The notes: a model not told the origin generated them from the sequence alone. A stretch of DNA of 64,000 nt from Paenibacillus bovis (GCA_007679095.1 VEFU01000014.1:1-64000), one strand, 5' to 3'; counted from the first letter of the stretch, positions 26,199-35,673 are shown. Numbers and translations: made by a program.

Positions 26199-26325
26199 AA
26201 AAAAAAGACCGCACCGAAAAAAGGGAGTCTTCTATCTCCGCTATTTCGGCAACCCGACTACCATAGCAAATTCGCCTTAGGTTCGTGGCTTTGCGTCCTT
26301 ACCTTTCAATAAGTTTGCCATTATC
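26199..26325 (-). ncRNA. c-di-GMP-I (GEMM) riboswitch with terminator
   Basis: Read on the minus strand, the sequence has GGCAAAC, a GAAA-capped stem, the invariant GGACGCAAAGCC, a second stem, then GTCGGGTTGCC closing the P1 region. These are the hallmarks of the class I c-di-GMP aptamer. A terminator with AAGAC/GTCTT arms and T8 (26199-26206) follows. It is oriented toward the chemoreceptor gene, whose start is about 380 bases downstream. Whether ligand turns expression on or off was not determined. Confidence 0.92.
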
Positions 26326-26527
26326 TTATAGCCTATTAAATTAAGTTTTCTACATTAATTCTATTTATAGTATGACAAAATTAGTGCATTTTCATCAAAT
26401 TTCGCCATGTTTATTTGGGAAATATGTGAATATTTATAGAGAAGTAGACTACTGCGTATAGATATAAAAGTAGTAATATAGACAGAGGTCACTAGGCTAT
26501 TTTTTTTAATGCAAATCTTTATTCAAT

Positions 26528-26576
26528 GCAAAAAGATGTTTCCTAGAGACATAACTTTTCTCTAGGAAACATCAAG
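26528..26576 (-). terminator. Terminator of the GH127 gene
   Basis: GATGTTTCCTAGAGA (26535-26549) pairs perfectly with TCTCTAGGAAACATC (26559-26573); an A5 run before it makes the minus-strand U-tract. Confidence 0.85.
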
Positions 26577-26612
26577 TCAAAAAATATATACCGACCTTAA
26601 CATCTATTCTTT

Positions 26613-28490
26613 CTAGTTTTCCACATACACTTTCGATTTTACCTTAAAGTATATTTGATATGGCTCATATCCAATATCTCGTATTCTCCTAAATTGAATG
26701 GCTGGGTCTTGGTTTTCTGTCTTAAAGAAATATCTCCAACTCCCCCACTCACGTTCGTTTTCCAATGTCAGCTCTGATGTGATGTCTTTCATATCAGCAA
26801 ACAAGATTCTTTCCTCCTGGCAAATACCTGCCAACACTTCCGGTCCATATCGGAATGCTCCCATATTCTCATCATCTGGTAGAGGTATAAATTGGATTCC
26901 GATCGGTAAGATGATGCTAACCTTATCACCATCAGACCATTGCCTTTCTATCTTATAAAAAACATTACGGTCATTTGTTTCTCCATGCAGTTCATTGTTA
27001 ACATAAATCTTAGCTTCCGAAGTAATCCATTCCGGAATCCGATAATGAATGGCGAACTTCATGCTTTTAGGAGTCTTTATTGTAAAATCATACTTTCGGT
27101 ATGTTGGGATATTTTCATATGAAGCAGTAATATCATTCAGAGCCTGGGAGCCTACAATATCGGATGATGTCAAACTACTCCCCGACATATTGTCTTGATT
27201 CATGATTAGTCGAATATCTTCTTCATTAATGGACGTATTCAACTCAGAACTAAAATATTGGCACACATATATATCGCTATGGTCCTGGTAATAAATATTA
27301 CGGTTCAAGGCTGCATTTGCCTGAACCATCGTACCATGGCAACAGAAAAAGCTTTCCGTCTCCGTGCTCCAATCTTTACGCAAACCTGCTTTCATTGGAA
27401 GGAAATATGTTAGCAATCCTGTGTACGGGTAGTTATGCTTATTACCAGTTAATCCATATTCTCTATAATAAGCCTGTGCCATGATGCCGTTATATAAGTT
27501 GTACTCTATATATTGCGCATAATTAGGATCATTTGTATATCTGAACAGAAAATCTGCCAAACGGATCATGTTATATACTGTACAGTGTTCCTGATTCTTG
27601 TCTCCCAATCTTGCTTTCATCTTCATTTTTGGCATCCAAACTTCGCCAGCGGTCTGACCTCCAGTTGCAAGATAGCCTCTTTCTGTAACAGCACACTTCC
27701 AATATGCTTTGACAATATCAAGCCACCTTTCTTCCCCAGTAATTTCATAGGATCTTGCACAGCCAAGTACTTCCGGAATAGTAGTGTTAGCATGCATATT
27801 AGTAAGAGGATCTTTTCCTTCTAGTAGTGGTTCAAAGAGGCGACTACGATAATATCTTTCTAATAAAGTACGATACTTAGCATCCCCTGTGATTTCTAGT
27901 AGTTCCGCCCAAATTTCGAGCATCCCTCCTGTTTCTGCATCCAGAATATCATCAAATTTTTCTTTTGAAAATGTACTGCTCCATTGTACAAACCAATCTG
28001 CAAAACTATCAGCAACTTCTAGCGCTTTTTTATTTCCAGCAAAGAGGTACATATCCACTAAGCCCATAAAAGTTTTATGTAGATTATACTGAGGTGCCCA
28101 AATATCCTTTCCACTAGCTATCCAATGGAGATATTTCTCCGGGATAGAACCTACCCATTTCCCCCCATTATCTTTTTGACATTCTGCCAACTCATCCACA
28201 ATCAAATCCGCTTTCACTTTTAGTTCCGGATCACCTGTCTGATCATAATGAATGGCAGCCGCAGATAGCCAGTGACCCAAAAAATGACCACGCATCTGAC
28301 ATACAGGCGTTTCCCATCCCCCATGGGCTCCTGGAGGTATACTCCTTCCTGAAAATCTCCCAGCCTCTAATTTAAAATTAAATAGCAGATTATCATTCGT
28401 CAGTTTCATCAAGTACGCTCTGTTTGCTGCTTCCCTACGTCTTAGCTCACCATCATAAAGAGTAACGTTCTTACCTCTCAGTTCTCTCAT
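26613..28490 (-). CDS. GH127-family beta-L-arabinofuranosidase-like hydrolase
   Basis: This 625-aa protein matches the GH127 (former DUF1680) fold: an (alpha/alpha)6 barrel followed by beta domains. The zinc and nucleophile residues of this family appear as Glu301 and Cys303 (QEHCTVYN) and the pair Cys383-Cys384 (FFCCHGTM). No signal peptide is seen, so it acts inside the cell on imported oligosaccharides. I chose the ATG at 28490 because TTGGGGG precedes it; the ATG at 28526 has no site. Divergent from an AraC regulator, its probable activator. Confidence 0.88.
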   Translation of the reverse strand: MRELRGKNVTLYDGELRRREAANRAYLMKLTNDNLLFNFKLEAGRFSGRSIPPGAHGGWETPVCQMRGHFLGHWLSAAAIHYDQTGDPELKVKADLIVDELAECQKDNGGKWVGSIPEKYLHWIASGKDIWAPQYNLHKTFMGLVDMYLFAGNKKALEVADSFADWFVQWSSTFSKEKFDDILDAETGGMLEIWAELLEITGDAKYRTLLERYYRSRLFEPLLEGKDPLTNMHANTTIPEVLGCARSYEITGEERWLDIVKAYWKCAVTERGYLATGGQTAGEVWMPKMKMKARLGDKNQEHCTVYNMIRLADFLFRYTNDPNYAQYIEYNLYNGIMAQAYYREYGLTGNKHNYPYTGLLTYFLPMKAGLRKDWSTETESFFCCHGTMVQANAALNRNIYYQDHSDIYVCQYFSSELNTSINEEDIRLIMNQDNMSGSSLTSSDIVGSQALNDITASYENIPTYRKYDFTIKTPKSMKFAIHYRIPEWITSEAKIYVNNELHGETNDRNVFYKIERQWSDGDKVSIILPIGIQFIPLPDDENMGAFRYGPEVLAGICQEERILFADMKDITSELTLENEREWGSWRYFFKTENQDPAIQFRRIRDIGYEPYQIYFKVKSKVYVEN

Positions 28491-28658
28491 AGCAAATCCC
28501 CCAATAGTGTTAAATTTCCCGCTCATATAGTTGGACTACAATAATATATACAATTTGAACTTTCTTAAAATACAGATTATCATTTATACATAGTGATTTA
28601 TATGAATAAACTAAACTCTTTTTTACAATATTTCACACAAGTAGGAGGACTGATTCTG

Positions 28659-29510
28659 ATGAGTAATATTATCTTTGAGTTACCACCACTTCCTTATTAT
28701 GTAACCATTGGTCAGACAACATATGAGGCTGGTAATCAACATCCGAATCGCAGAAATATTGGCATATTTGATTTGCTTATTGTAACAGATGGCTGCTTGT
28801 ATATTGGAGAAGACGACAAACATTGGGAAGTTGGACCCGGACAGTCATTACTCCTACTGCCTGACCGATACCATTACAGTACGGGACCATGTCAAATGGA
28901 GACCGCCTTTTACTGGATCCATTTCGACTATTCCGGTACCTATCGTGAATCTAACGAAGAAGATTATTCACTTCCAATTCGGCATGCTTGGAGCAATCCT
29001 TACAAATTGAAATTGCCACAATATACAATACTATCGAATTTCCCTAGAATAGAGCGACTCCTGCTTCAACTACTTGAGTATTCCAATCAAAGTGGGTCGA
29101 TCAGTTATTGGAAAACACAGCAACATTTCATGGAACTGATACGATGTGTGGTAGGGGAAGGAGCAACTACACCATCCACAAAATCTGTCCTGAACCTAGC
29201 GGAGCAAACAGAGGCATATCTACGTAGTCACTTTCAAGAAAACCTAAACAATGAGACGCTATCCCGAGCGTTGAATTATCATCCTAATTACATCGTTCGT
29301 TGCATGAAAGATATCTACAAGTGCACTCCTATGGAATACTTACTGCAATACCGAATAGAACAAGCAAAACTCCTCCTCATAAAGACAGAATGGTCGGTAG
29401 CCGACATAGGCGCACACGTAGGATTTCAGTACACCCCTTATTTCTCAAGTTGCTTTAAACGTCATACAGGATTGAATCCGCTCGCCTTCAGAAAACTACA
29501 CGCGGATTAG
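28659..29510 (+). CDS. AraC family regulator of the GH127 gene
   Basis: This 283-aa regulator has an N-terminal cupin-type sensor (VGPGQSLLLLPDRYHYSTGP) and C-terminal AraC HTH domain (LSRALNYHPNYIVRCMKDIY, then VADIGAHVGFQYTPYFSSCF). The ATG at 28659 is chosen because AGGAGG lies upstream (gap of about 10 bases); 28593 lacks a site. It is divergent from the GH127 hydrolase gene and probably activates it in response to an arabinoside or related sugar. Confidence 0.87.
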   Translation: MSNIIFELPPLPYYVTIGQTTYEAGNQHPNRRNIGIFDLLIVTDGCLYIGEDDKHWEVGPGQSLLLLPDRYHYSTGPCQMETAFYWIHFDYSGTYRESNEEDYSLPIRHAWSNPYKLKLPQYTILSNFPRIERLLLQLLEYSNQSGSISYWKTQQHFMELIRCVVGEGATTPSTKSVLNLAEQTEAYLRSHFQENLNNETLSRALNYHPNYIVRCMKDIYKCTPMEYLLQYRIEQAKLLLIKTEWSVADIGAHVGFQYTPYFSSCFKRHTGLNPLAFRKLHAD

Positions 29511-29608
29511 GTGAAGATATCCAAATTGCAATGACTGGAACATAGGAAAGTAAGTGACAAACATGAATAATAAACACTTCCGTTTTAAAGAGGTTTTCAT
29601 TTTAAATA

Positions 29609-29664
29609 GGAAAAAGAATGGCATGTCAAAGCTGTTTTCAGCTTGCACGCCATTCTTTTTTGTT
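29609..29664. terminator. Bidirectional terminator
   Basis: AAAAAGAATGGC (29611-29622) pairs with GCCATTCTTTTT (29649-29660), with an inner AAGCTG/CAGCTT stem. It separates the convergent genes ending at 29510 and 29701. Confidence 0.88.
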
Positions 29665-29700
29665 ATTCCTAAGTTTATGTACCGTTGATAAATTAGTATT

Positions 29701-30279
29701 CTACATACTACTAAGAATAATATGCTTATTTTTAACGAAATAATCCCAACCTGATAATAGCGTAATAAACATGGCTAGCCATAATGATAAAATATCAAAT
29801 GGAACGCCAATATACGAAAAAGGTACATTGTGCAAGAGGAGGGCTGAAATAGAAATTATTTGAATACGTGTTTTCCATTTAGCAAAATTACTAGCAGCAA
29901 TGACTATTCCTTCCTTTACTGCAATAAGCCTAAGTCCTGTCACAGCAAACTCCCTACATAATATAATAATAGCAATCCAAGATGGTACTATTTCCAATTG
30001 GACTAACGCTATCAACGCAGCAGCTACTAATAACTTAGCCGCTAAAGGATCCAAAAACTTTCCTAAGTCCGTGATTAGATTATATTTTCTGGCATAGTAT
30101 CCATCTAATCCATCTGTTGTTGATGCAATAATAAAAAGAATTGCAGCAATAAAATGTGCGTTAGGAATATCTATTCCTTTTATTTGAACCTCTCCTAAAG
30201 GAATTGGAGCTAACAGAAAAATTAAGAATACAGGAATAAATAATATCCTAGCTATCGTTATCTTATTTGGTAAATTCAT
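29701..30279 (-). CDS. CDP-alcohol phosphatidyltransferase, PgsA-like
   Basis: This 192-aa membrane enzyme has the CDP-alcohol transferase signature DGLDGYYARKYNLITDLGKF plus the following Asp (DG-x2-AR-x8-G-x3-D-x3-D), with five or six hydrophobic helices. It should make phosphatidylglycerol phosphate from CDP-diacylglycerol and glycerol-3-phosphate. The housekeeping pgsA of bacilli normally lies near recA/cinA, so this copy in an unrelated context looks like a paralogue. It follows the TM protein gene at 30302 by 22 bp. Confidence 0.88.
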   Translation of the reverse strand: MNLPNKITIARILFIPVFLIFLLAPIPLGEVQIKGIDIPNAHFIAAILFIIASTTDGLDGYYARKYNLITDLGKFLDPLAAKLLVAAALIALVQLEIVPSWIAIIILCREFAVTGLRLIAVKEGIVIAASNFAKWKTRIQIISISALLLHNVPFSYIGVPFDILSLWLAMFITLLSGWDYFVKNKHIILSSM

Positions 30280-30301
30280 ATTTTCCCCCTTGGTATTACG
30301 T

Positions 30302-30901
30302 TTATCTACCTAGTCGTTCAAGTACATCTGAATAATTTTCGTTAATAATTAGCATTGGTTCCTTAATAGACTTTAAGATATCTTCTATGTTAACAAATTC
30401 ATTATCTTTTTCTTCACTTATGATTCTAAAAACTTCAATTACAGCTTCCATTTTCTCTTTTTCTTCATCACTTATAGAATACGAATGATTTACAAGAAAC
30501 TTATAAGTCATACCATTTATAAATTCATCTACACGAAGTAAGCCAAATTGTAGTAAATCCCAATCAGATGCAGCGTCACCCATATATTTTGTTCTTATAG
30601 TAAATAAATAAGAATGAATGTCTTTACTTTCTCCGTTTACAATTCTCCAATTTTTGTCGAACTCACTTTTTACATCACTAAATTCTTCTTTTTCTACAGG
30701 CAATTGAATAAATTCTTCAAGCCTATTTGCTAGATTATTACCTTTAACTGAAATAAAATCCAAACTGTCATAATTCCTATCAATACTCTGTTTAATATAG
30801 TGTCTGTACTCTAAATGAATATAGATACTGTAAATAATATAAACTCCAATTGCTAAAAAAATAACTCTCTTTATATACTTTTTCAAATCTGCTTTAAACA
30901 T
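30302..30901 (-). CDS. Membrane-anchored protein upstream of PgsA paralogue, unknown
   Basis: This 199-aa protein has a single N-terminal transmembrane helix (about residues 12-28, VIFLAIGVYIIYSIYIH) and an all-alpha, charged external domain. No family is recognised. GGGGGG precedes the ATG. It is in an operon with the PgsA-like gene (22-bp gap), so it may affect lipid synthesis or a lipid-linked process; this is inference from position only. Confidence 0.7.
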   Translation of the reverse strand: MFKADLKKYIKRVIFLAIGVYIIYSIYIHLEYRHYIKQSIDRNYDSLDFISVKGNNLANRLEEFIQLPVEKEEFSDVKSEFDKNWRIVNGESKDIHSYLFTIRTKYMGDAASDWDLLQFGLLRVDEFINGMTYKFLVNHSYSISDEEKEKMEAVIEVFRIISEEKDNEFVNIEDILKSIKEPMLIINENYSDVLERLGR

Positions 30902-30983
30902 AAATTCCCCCCAATGGTGATATTACTTTTTTATGACCTTTGCTTCCCTCTGGTAAATCAGCAAATAATTCTTGAATTACCAC
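30894..30983 (-). CDS. Possible 29-aa leader ORF
   Basis: A GTG start at 30983 follows GGAGG and encodes MVIQELFADLPEGSKGHKKV and nine further residues. It ends inside the start of the downstream gene (8-base overlap), which could give translational coupling. It may equally be a chance frame or the tail of a lost gene. Confidence 0.3.
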   Translation of the reverse strand: MVIQELFADLPEGSKGHKKVISPLGGIYV

Positions 30984-31014
30984 ATTAACCCTCCACATAT
31001 TATTCATCTAAGCA

Positions 31015-31554
31015 TTAGTTACCTAATTTAGGAGAATTTTGTAGGCGGGCCCATTCATTTGCTTTTCCAACTAGTTTATTAACAAATTGCTGTTTTTCCT
31101 CTTGATACTTATGATGAACTTCCGGATACTGTTTTGCTAAGTTTATTTTTAATTCTCCATACTTTTTAGCTTCTATAGGATTTTGTAACAGATATTCTTT
31201 AAAATTCAAATGAGTTTTTATAAACTCGTTTCCCATTTGAAAGATATGTACGTGGTGTGTTCTATTATCCTTACCTTTTGTAAAATATCTTCTTCCAGCA
31301 ATACCGTTCTCGCCTTTTGACTCATAACCTAATGTCAACATTTTACTTTTGTATAAATCAACGTTCACAATATTCCTTACTACGATTAAGATATCAATTA
31401 TAGGCTTAGCGTAACCTACTGTTGGTATTGAGGTGCTTCCAATGTGGAAAATATCAACTAATTCATCCTTAAGAACTTCTTTTATTTTACCCTCTTCATG
31501 GCAGTAAGATTTTTCCCACTCTTAGGACCAGGGATCAATTTTGGTTTTCCTCAA
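31015..31554 (-). pseudogene. GrpB-family protein with early nonsense codon
   Basis: The frame from TTG at 31554 (behind AAGGAG) reads RKTKIDPWS-stop-EWEKSYC and then DIFHIGSTSIPTVGYAKPII, the GrpB/UPF0157 nucleotidyltransferase-like signature, to a natural end. The TAA at 31522-31524 is codon 11, where homologues have a sense codon. The total length of about 179 codons equals the family. A remaining ORF from GTG at 31368 would lack the HIGSTS motif. It is a recent single-base inactivation, or a base error. Confidence 0.8.
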
Positions 31555-31619
31555 AAGAAAATCTCCTTCTTACAATATAGTTAAATTCAATTATACCAAA
31601 TAATAAATCTCCTTTATTA

Positions 31620-32917
31620 ATGAGTTATGCTTTAGATTGGATGCCCATCATAATTCTATTAATTAATTCAATATCATAATAACAGTTGGTAGCAGGACTA
31701 AAAATGAAGATCAAATAAAAACAATGGAAAAAATAGTTGAAAATGATACCCACAGACTAGAAGAAAGGTTTGATAGATTAGCAGAATTAGAAAATAAAGA
31801 TTCTTCCTTAAATGATGAAGAGAAAATTCAGTTAGATAGTTTGAGGATAGCTATTTCAAATATAGAATCTTTGGCTGATCATCAGCAATTGATGTTAAAA
31901 CAGTCTAAAGAAGTATTAAGTTCGTATTTGGAAGAGGACTGGCCTAGTTTTTATGAATACTGGATTTATCAAAATCGTCTATGGAACGGAGAAATAAAAA
32001 TAAAAAATGTACACTATCAAAGTTCTATAAGTTCTTTTACTTCAAAGGCTAGTATCGCTGAAAAAGAGTTATTGACAAAACGAAATTTAAAGGCCATTCT
32101 ACCATCTGAGTATTTATATACTTTTTATGATGATGCTTACTTTCCAAATCCTTTAGATCGATTAGAGCAACAAAGAAATACTCAAAAATTAGATAATACT
32201 GCGCTGTTTTATCTATATATATTTTTTAACTCATATTCGTATTTGTTCCTATTAGGAATCTTAGTATTCTTATTTGGCGCAGGTTTTACATCTGAAAAAG
32301 GAAAAAAATCTACACTCAACCTTTTAGAAACTCAACCATTATCGAGATATAAAATCTATCTAGGAAAATATGGAATCTCAATCATGTTAACGCTCACCAT
32401 AACTGTTGGTTGTATTCTATTCATGACAGTACTAGGGACAATAGGCGATCGCTTTGGGGATTGGGCATACCCTATTCTTCATTACGATACGCCAGATATG
32501 ATTGATTTGACTAATTACACAGGAATCATCGCCCAAGAAGGTGGATTCCACTTTATTGATATGGGCAAATACTTATTAGAAACCATCTTATTATTCATGA
32601 GTGTACTATTGTTTCTAATATCTTGCTCTATATTTGTTTCTCTCATTTTTAATAATATGATTAGTTCTTTGGCTCTGACTCTTTTCCTAACAATAGGTGG
32701 TTACTTTGCAAGTATACATCTGCAGGCCGGATCCTTTGCTCATCTATCTCCATTTACATATATTAATGTAGGAAAAATTGCAAATGGAGAAATAGCGACT
32801 ATCTTAAATAATAGCTCCATTCAAATTTGGACAGGCGTAAGTGTTTTACTCGTAAGTTCTGTTATATCGTTATTATTTGGAATAGTGTGGTACCAAAAAA
32901 AGAAAAGAATACGTTAA
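31620..32917 (+). pseudogene. ABC-2 type permease, 5' end disrupted, no ATPase
   Basis: An ORF from 31724 to 32917 (397 aa) has a long extracellular coiled-coil-like domain followed by five or six transmembrane helices, as in ABC-2 permeases. The family also has a first helix at the N-terminus. That helix seems to lie in another frame (31620-31676, LDWMPIIILLINSIS then stop), implying a frameshift near 31677. The ATG at 31724 has no ribosome site. No ABC ATPase gene is nearby. I call it a decaying permease; a real 31724 start remains possible. Confidence 0.55.
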
Positions 32918-32924
32918 TTTATAT

Positions 32925-32980
32925 GAAAAGCGTAAATGTGGAGACTGAATATCCCTTTACGCTTTGCTCTTTCTATTTTT
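32925..32980 (+). terminator. Terminator after the permease
   Basis: AAAGCGTAAA (32927-32936) pairs with TTTACGCTTT (32956-32965), followed by a T-rich stretch. Confidence 0.7.
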
Positions 32981-33027
32981 CTCTTTATCCACACCTTTCC
33001 GACTTTTATATAGGTGGATTTTTTATC

Positions 33028-33059
33028 GAATGTATGAATTTAGATAATTTCATACATTC
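33028..33059. promoter_or_regulatory. Palindrome upstream of the recombinase promoter
   Basis: GAATGTATGAA (33028-33038) and TTCATACATTC (33049-33059) are perfect 11-bp arms with a 10-bp spacer. They lie about 15 bp before a promoter-like pair at 33075-33103. Confidence 0.5.
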
Positions 33060-33074
33060 ATTTTCGCTATTTTA

Positions 33075-33103
33075 TTAACTTTGTAGAATTTCCTTGCTAT
33101 ACT
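33075..33103 (+). promoter_or_regulatory. Probable promoter of the tyrosine recombinase gene
   Basis: TATACT (33098-33103) lies 17 bp after TTAACT (33075-33080); predicted start is near 33110. Confidence 0.5.
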
Positions 33104-33169
33104 AGATTTATGCAAAAAAATCGTACATTCAAAACGTTGATTTTACTGAATATAAAAGGATGAAGGAAA

Positions 33170-33730
33170 ATGACCGATCAAAATCACATAAAAGATGTGC
33201 AGCCACTTCGAAGTAAGCAGCAAATCGATGATATGAAATGGAGTTTAAAGAAATGGTGTGGGGAACGAGATTACATTCTTTTTTTAATCGGGATTAATAC
33301 AGGTCTACGAGTAAGTGACTTGTTACAGCTAAAAGTATCTGATGTAAAGCGCAAAAAGAAAGTGGTAATTCAAGAAGGAAAAACTAAAAAGCCCCGTACC
33401 ATTAATCTCACGAACATATACGATGAAATACAATCGTATATTGCACACATTGATTCACAATGGCTTTTTCCAAGTCGGAAAGGGGAAAATTCTATTACTC
33501 CTACACAAGCTTATAGACAGCTAAATAAGGCTGCTAGAATGGTAGACATTGACGATGGCATAGGAACGCATACCATGCGAAAAACATTTGGGTATTGGTT
33601 TTACAAACAAACGAAAGATGTTGCGAAGCTCCAAACAATACTTAACCATAGTCATCCAGAAATCACTTTAAGGTATATAGGTATAACGGACGAAGAAATC
33701 GAAAAGGATTTATCAAACTTTGTTTTGTAA
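33170..33730 (+). CDS. Short tyrosine recombinase (YoeC-like integrase)
   Basis: This 186-aa protein is only the catalytic domain of the phage integrase family. The catalytic residues are in order: Arg47 (GLRVSD), Lys71, His134 and Arg137 (HTMRKT), His160 and Tyr169 (LRYIG). The N-terminal SAM-like DNA-binding domain of XerC/D is missing. The small B. subtilis YoeC has the same design. It may resolve or invert nearby sequences, or be a stand-alone relic. A palindrome lies just upstream of its promoter. Confidence 0.85.
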   Translation: MTDQNHIKDVQPLRSKQQIDDMKWSLKKWCGERDYILFLIGINTGLRVSDLLQLKVSDVKRKKKVVIQEGKTKKPRTINLTNIYDEIQSYIAHIDSQWLFPSRKGENSITPTQAYRQLNKAARMVDIDDGIGTHTMRKTFGYWFYKQTKDVAKLQTILNHSHPEITLRYIGITDEEIEKDLSNFVL

Positions 33731-33923
33731 GGACCTTTCCTTTTTCAATCAGATGAATTAGAAAAGGATAATAAGAGCCCGAGTCATTAAAGTCACTAAA
33801 ACACCATGGCTTATAAAAAACTATGGGAATATTTGGATTAAATGATAGAATAAATAAAATACAACGTGAGATTTGCAGTGATTTTAAGAAGATTTAATAC
33901 TGGACAAGAAGGGGAGAAGGTTA

Positions 33924-34169
33924 TTGTTTGAAACATTAATTGTGACGGGGCCTATTATTTGTGTAATACAATTTATGTTAGTTAAAAAGGGGCTAGAGAA
34001 AACAAGTTTATTTTTAGCGATTTTATATAGTTTTTTTGTACTTTTAATTTTCTTATCTGGACTTACTGTACCCCTGCTAAAAATATATTTACCGATAATT
34101 GCTGTTACATTATTTGCTTTGTTTTTTTGGGTATCACCACACAAAACAAATAAGTTGATTCAAGAATAA
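33924..34169 (+). CDS. Small membrane protein, unknown
   Basis: This 81-aa protein has two to three hydrophobic helices covering most of its length (LIVTGPIICVIQFMLV, LFLAILYSFFVLLIFL, LPIIAVTLFALFFWV). The TTG start at 33924 follows GGGGAG at 8 bases. No family is recognised, and it stands alone between the recombinase gene and a terminator. Confidence 0.6.
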   Translation: MFETLIVTGPIICVIQFMLVKKGLEKTSLFLAILYSFFVLLIFLSGLTVPLLKIYLPIIAVTLFALFFWVSPHKTNKLIQE

Positions 34170-34269
34170 GCATAAGAATCAGTAATGATTGCTCATCACA
34201 TTTCGCGAAGATTTTAATCATATTTTATTCTAAATCTACATTGGGAATCAAAAAATTCTCGAATCCTTT

Positions 34270-34325
34270 TTAAAAAATAATTTGGTTGCAATGATTTTAA
34301 TCATTGCAACCAAATTATTCCTTAC
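34270..34325. terminator. Perfect 20-bp stem terminator
   Basis: Arms at 34276-34295 and 34300-34319 (starting AATAATTTGGTTGC) are fully complementary with a TTTA loop. The A-run before it makes a U-tract for the minus strand, serving the 34408 gene. It also follows the plus-strand small membrane gene. Confidence 0.85.
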
Positions 34326-34407
34326 TAAACTTCTAGTTAACTCATCAATTGAATAATTTATAATCTAGTTAGCGCTTATTTTTTATACTTTACTTTTATA
34401 TTCTATA

Positions 34408-35220
34408 TTATTTAAAATCACTAGATTTTCCAGTAAATAATACATATGGATTAGTATTTCCATTTGGGAGGTATGCTAGATTACCTGAAAAATAAGCCTT
34501 ATCAGCAACCCCTCGAGTAAATGTAATACTTGAATTGAGATTTATATTATTTCTAATAGCAAAGTCTCGACCTACCCAGTTATTCCGTAGGTCCATAATT
34601 CTTTCAAAAGAAGGATTATTAGCAGCACCATACTCATGGGCTTCAGTCCATGTTTTTGCCCATTCAGCGTCACCATTAGTAAAAGCAACTATAAATATAT
34701 TCCAAGCTGCATGTCGATAAGCATCAGATTTGTCATTATGCCCATTATACCCGAATCGGTCTACAGTAACATCATATGCTTCATCTCCTGCAACCAAGGC
34801 TCTAAATCCATCACTTGGATTGGCATTATATAATGCTTGTTCCTGGGAATTCAGACTAACTAGCCCTTCTACTATTTCATAAAGCGGATGACCAATTGTA
34901 CTAGTAAACGGTGAGAATTCTGGGTCGTCCTTGTTTATACTTAGTTCCTTATTTTTTTTGTTGTATTGTTCACAAAGCTCCATAAAATAAGCATTTATTT
35001 CATCCTCTGAAGCCTCTGGATTATCCTTCTCAAATTGTATTAATTTATTAAATATTATTTCGTGATAATCCCAATCTAATTGGTTGATAGCATCTTTGTA
35101 TCCGTTTTCTTCACTTTCAGCAGCAATAGCTCCCCCTATCTCATAATGTGAGATAGAACTAAATAATAAAGGTATTGCCAACGTAACTAAAAACAATATC
35201 TTACTTAATTGATTTTTCAT
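34408..35220 (-). CDS. Secreted protein with DUF6973-like domain
   Basis: This 270-aa protein has a signal peptide (residues 1-34, hydrophobic core ILFLVTLAIPLLF, ending AIAA). After a helical acidic region, the C-terminal part contains DKSDAYRHAAWNIFIVAF and TEAHEYGA, a His/Asp/Glu pattern of the DUF6973 type seen in secreted toxin-like or housekeeping proteins of Firmicutes. Function unknown. GGGGGG precedes the ATG. It is monocistronic. Confidence 0.65.
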   Translation of the reverse strand: MKNQLSKILFLVTLAIPLLFSSISHYEIGGAIAAESEENGYKDAINQLDWDYHEIIFNKLIQFEKDNPEASEDEINAYFMELCEQYNKKNKELSINKDDPEFSPFTSTIGHPLYEIVEGLVSLNSQEQALYNANPSDGFRALVAGDEAYDVTVDRFGYNGHNDKSDAYRHAAWNIFIVAFTNGDAEWAKTWTEAHEYGAANNPSFERIMDLRNNWVGRDFAIRNNINLNSSITFTRGVADKAYFSGNLAYLPNGNTNPYVLFTGKSSDFK

Positions 35221-35445
35221 TTACAATTCCCCCCTAAATAGGATTTCTCTTACAAATAAAATATTATTGTAAATATCTATATGTATCATCCGTAAAATAT
35301 ACTATTTTCCCCTTTAGCTCTTTTGTACTATTACTAGATTTGAGGAAATGGGATGATTACTAAGTATAATTCTCTGTATAATTTTATGATATTATTAAGA
35401 AGTATCTTAATAATTTACACATAATTATCATTGGGAGGTAACACA

Positions 35446-35673
35446 TTGAAAAGTTACTATATAATAGGATTTATAATAACAATCGCTTTGATAATAGTAT
35501 TGGTGTTTAATATTTCATCAGAAAATAAAAATTACATTTATTTTTCATCGGATAAAAGTACGAGATTGTTAAATCTACTTGAAGAAAACAATATTGATTT
35601 TATTATCAATGAAAAAAACGAGATTTTAATCGAAGAGCACGACAGCAAAAAAGCTGTAACATGTTGTACCTGA
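35446..35673 (+). CDS. Small membrane-anchored protein, unknown
   Basis: This 75-aa protein starts at TTG behind GGGAGG (7-base gap); an upstream TTG at 35431 overlaps that site. It has one transmembrane helix (YYIIGFIITIALIIVLVF) and a small extracellular alpha/beta domain (YFSSDKSTRLLNLLEENNID). The end VTCCT may be a read into unrelated sequence, so the C-terminus could be truncated. No family recognised. Confidence 0.5.
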   Translation: MKSYYIIGFIITIALIIVLVFNISSENKNYIYFSSDKSTRLLNLLEENNIDFIINEKNEILIEEHDSKKAVTCCT

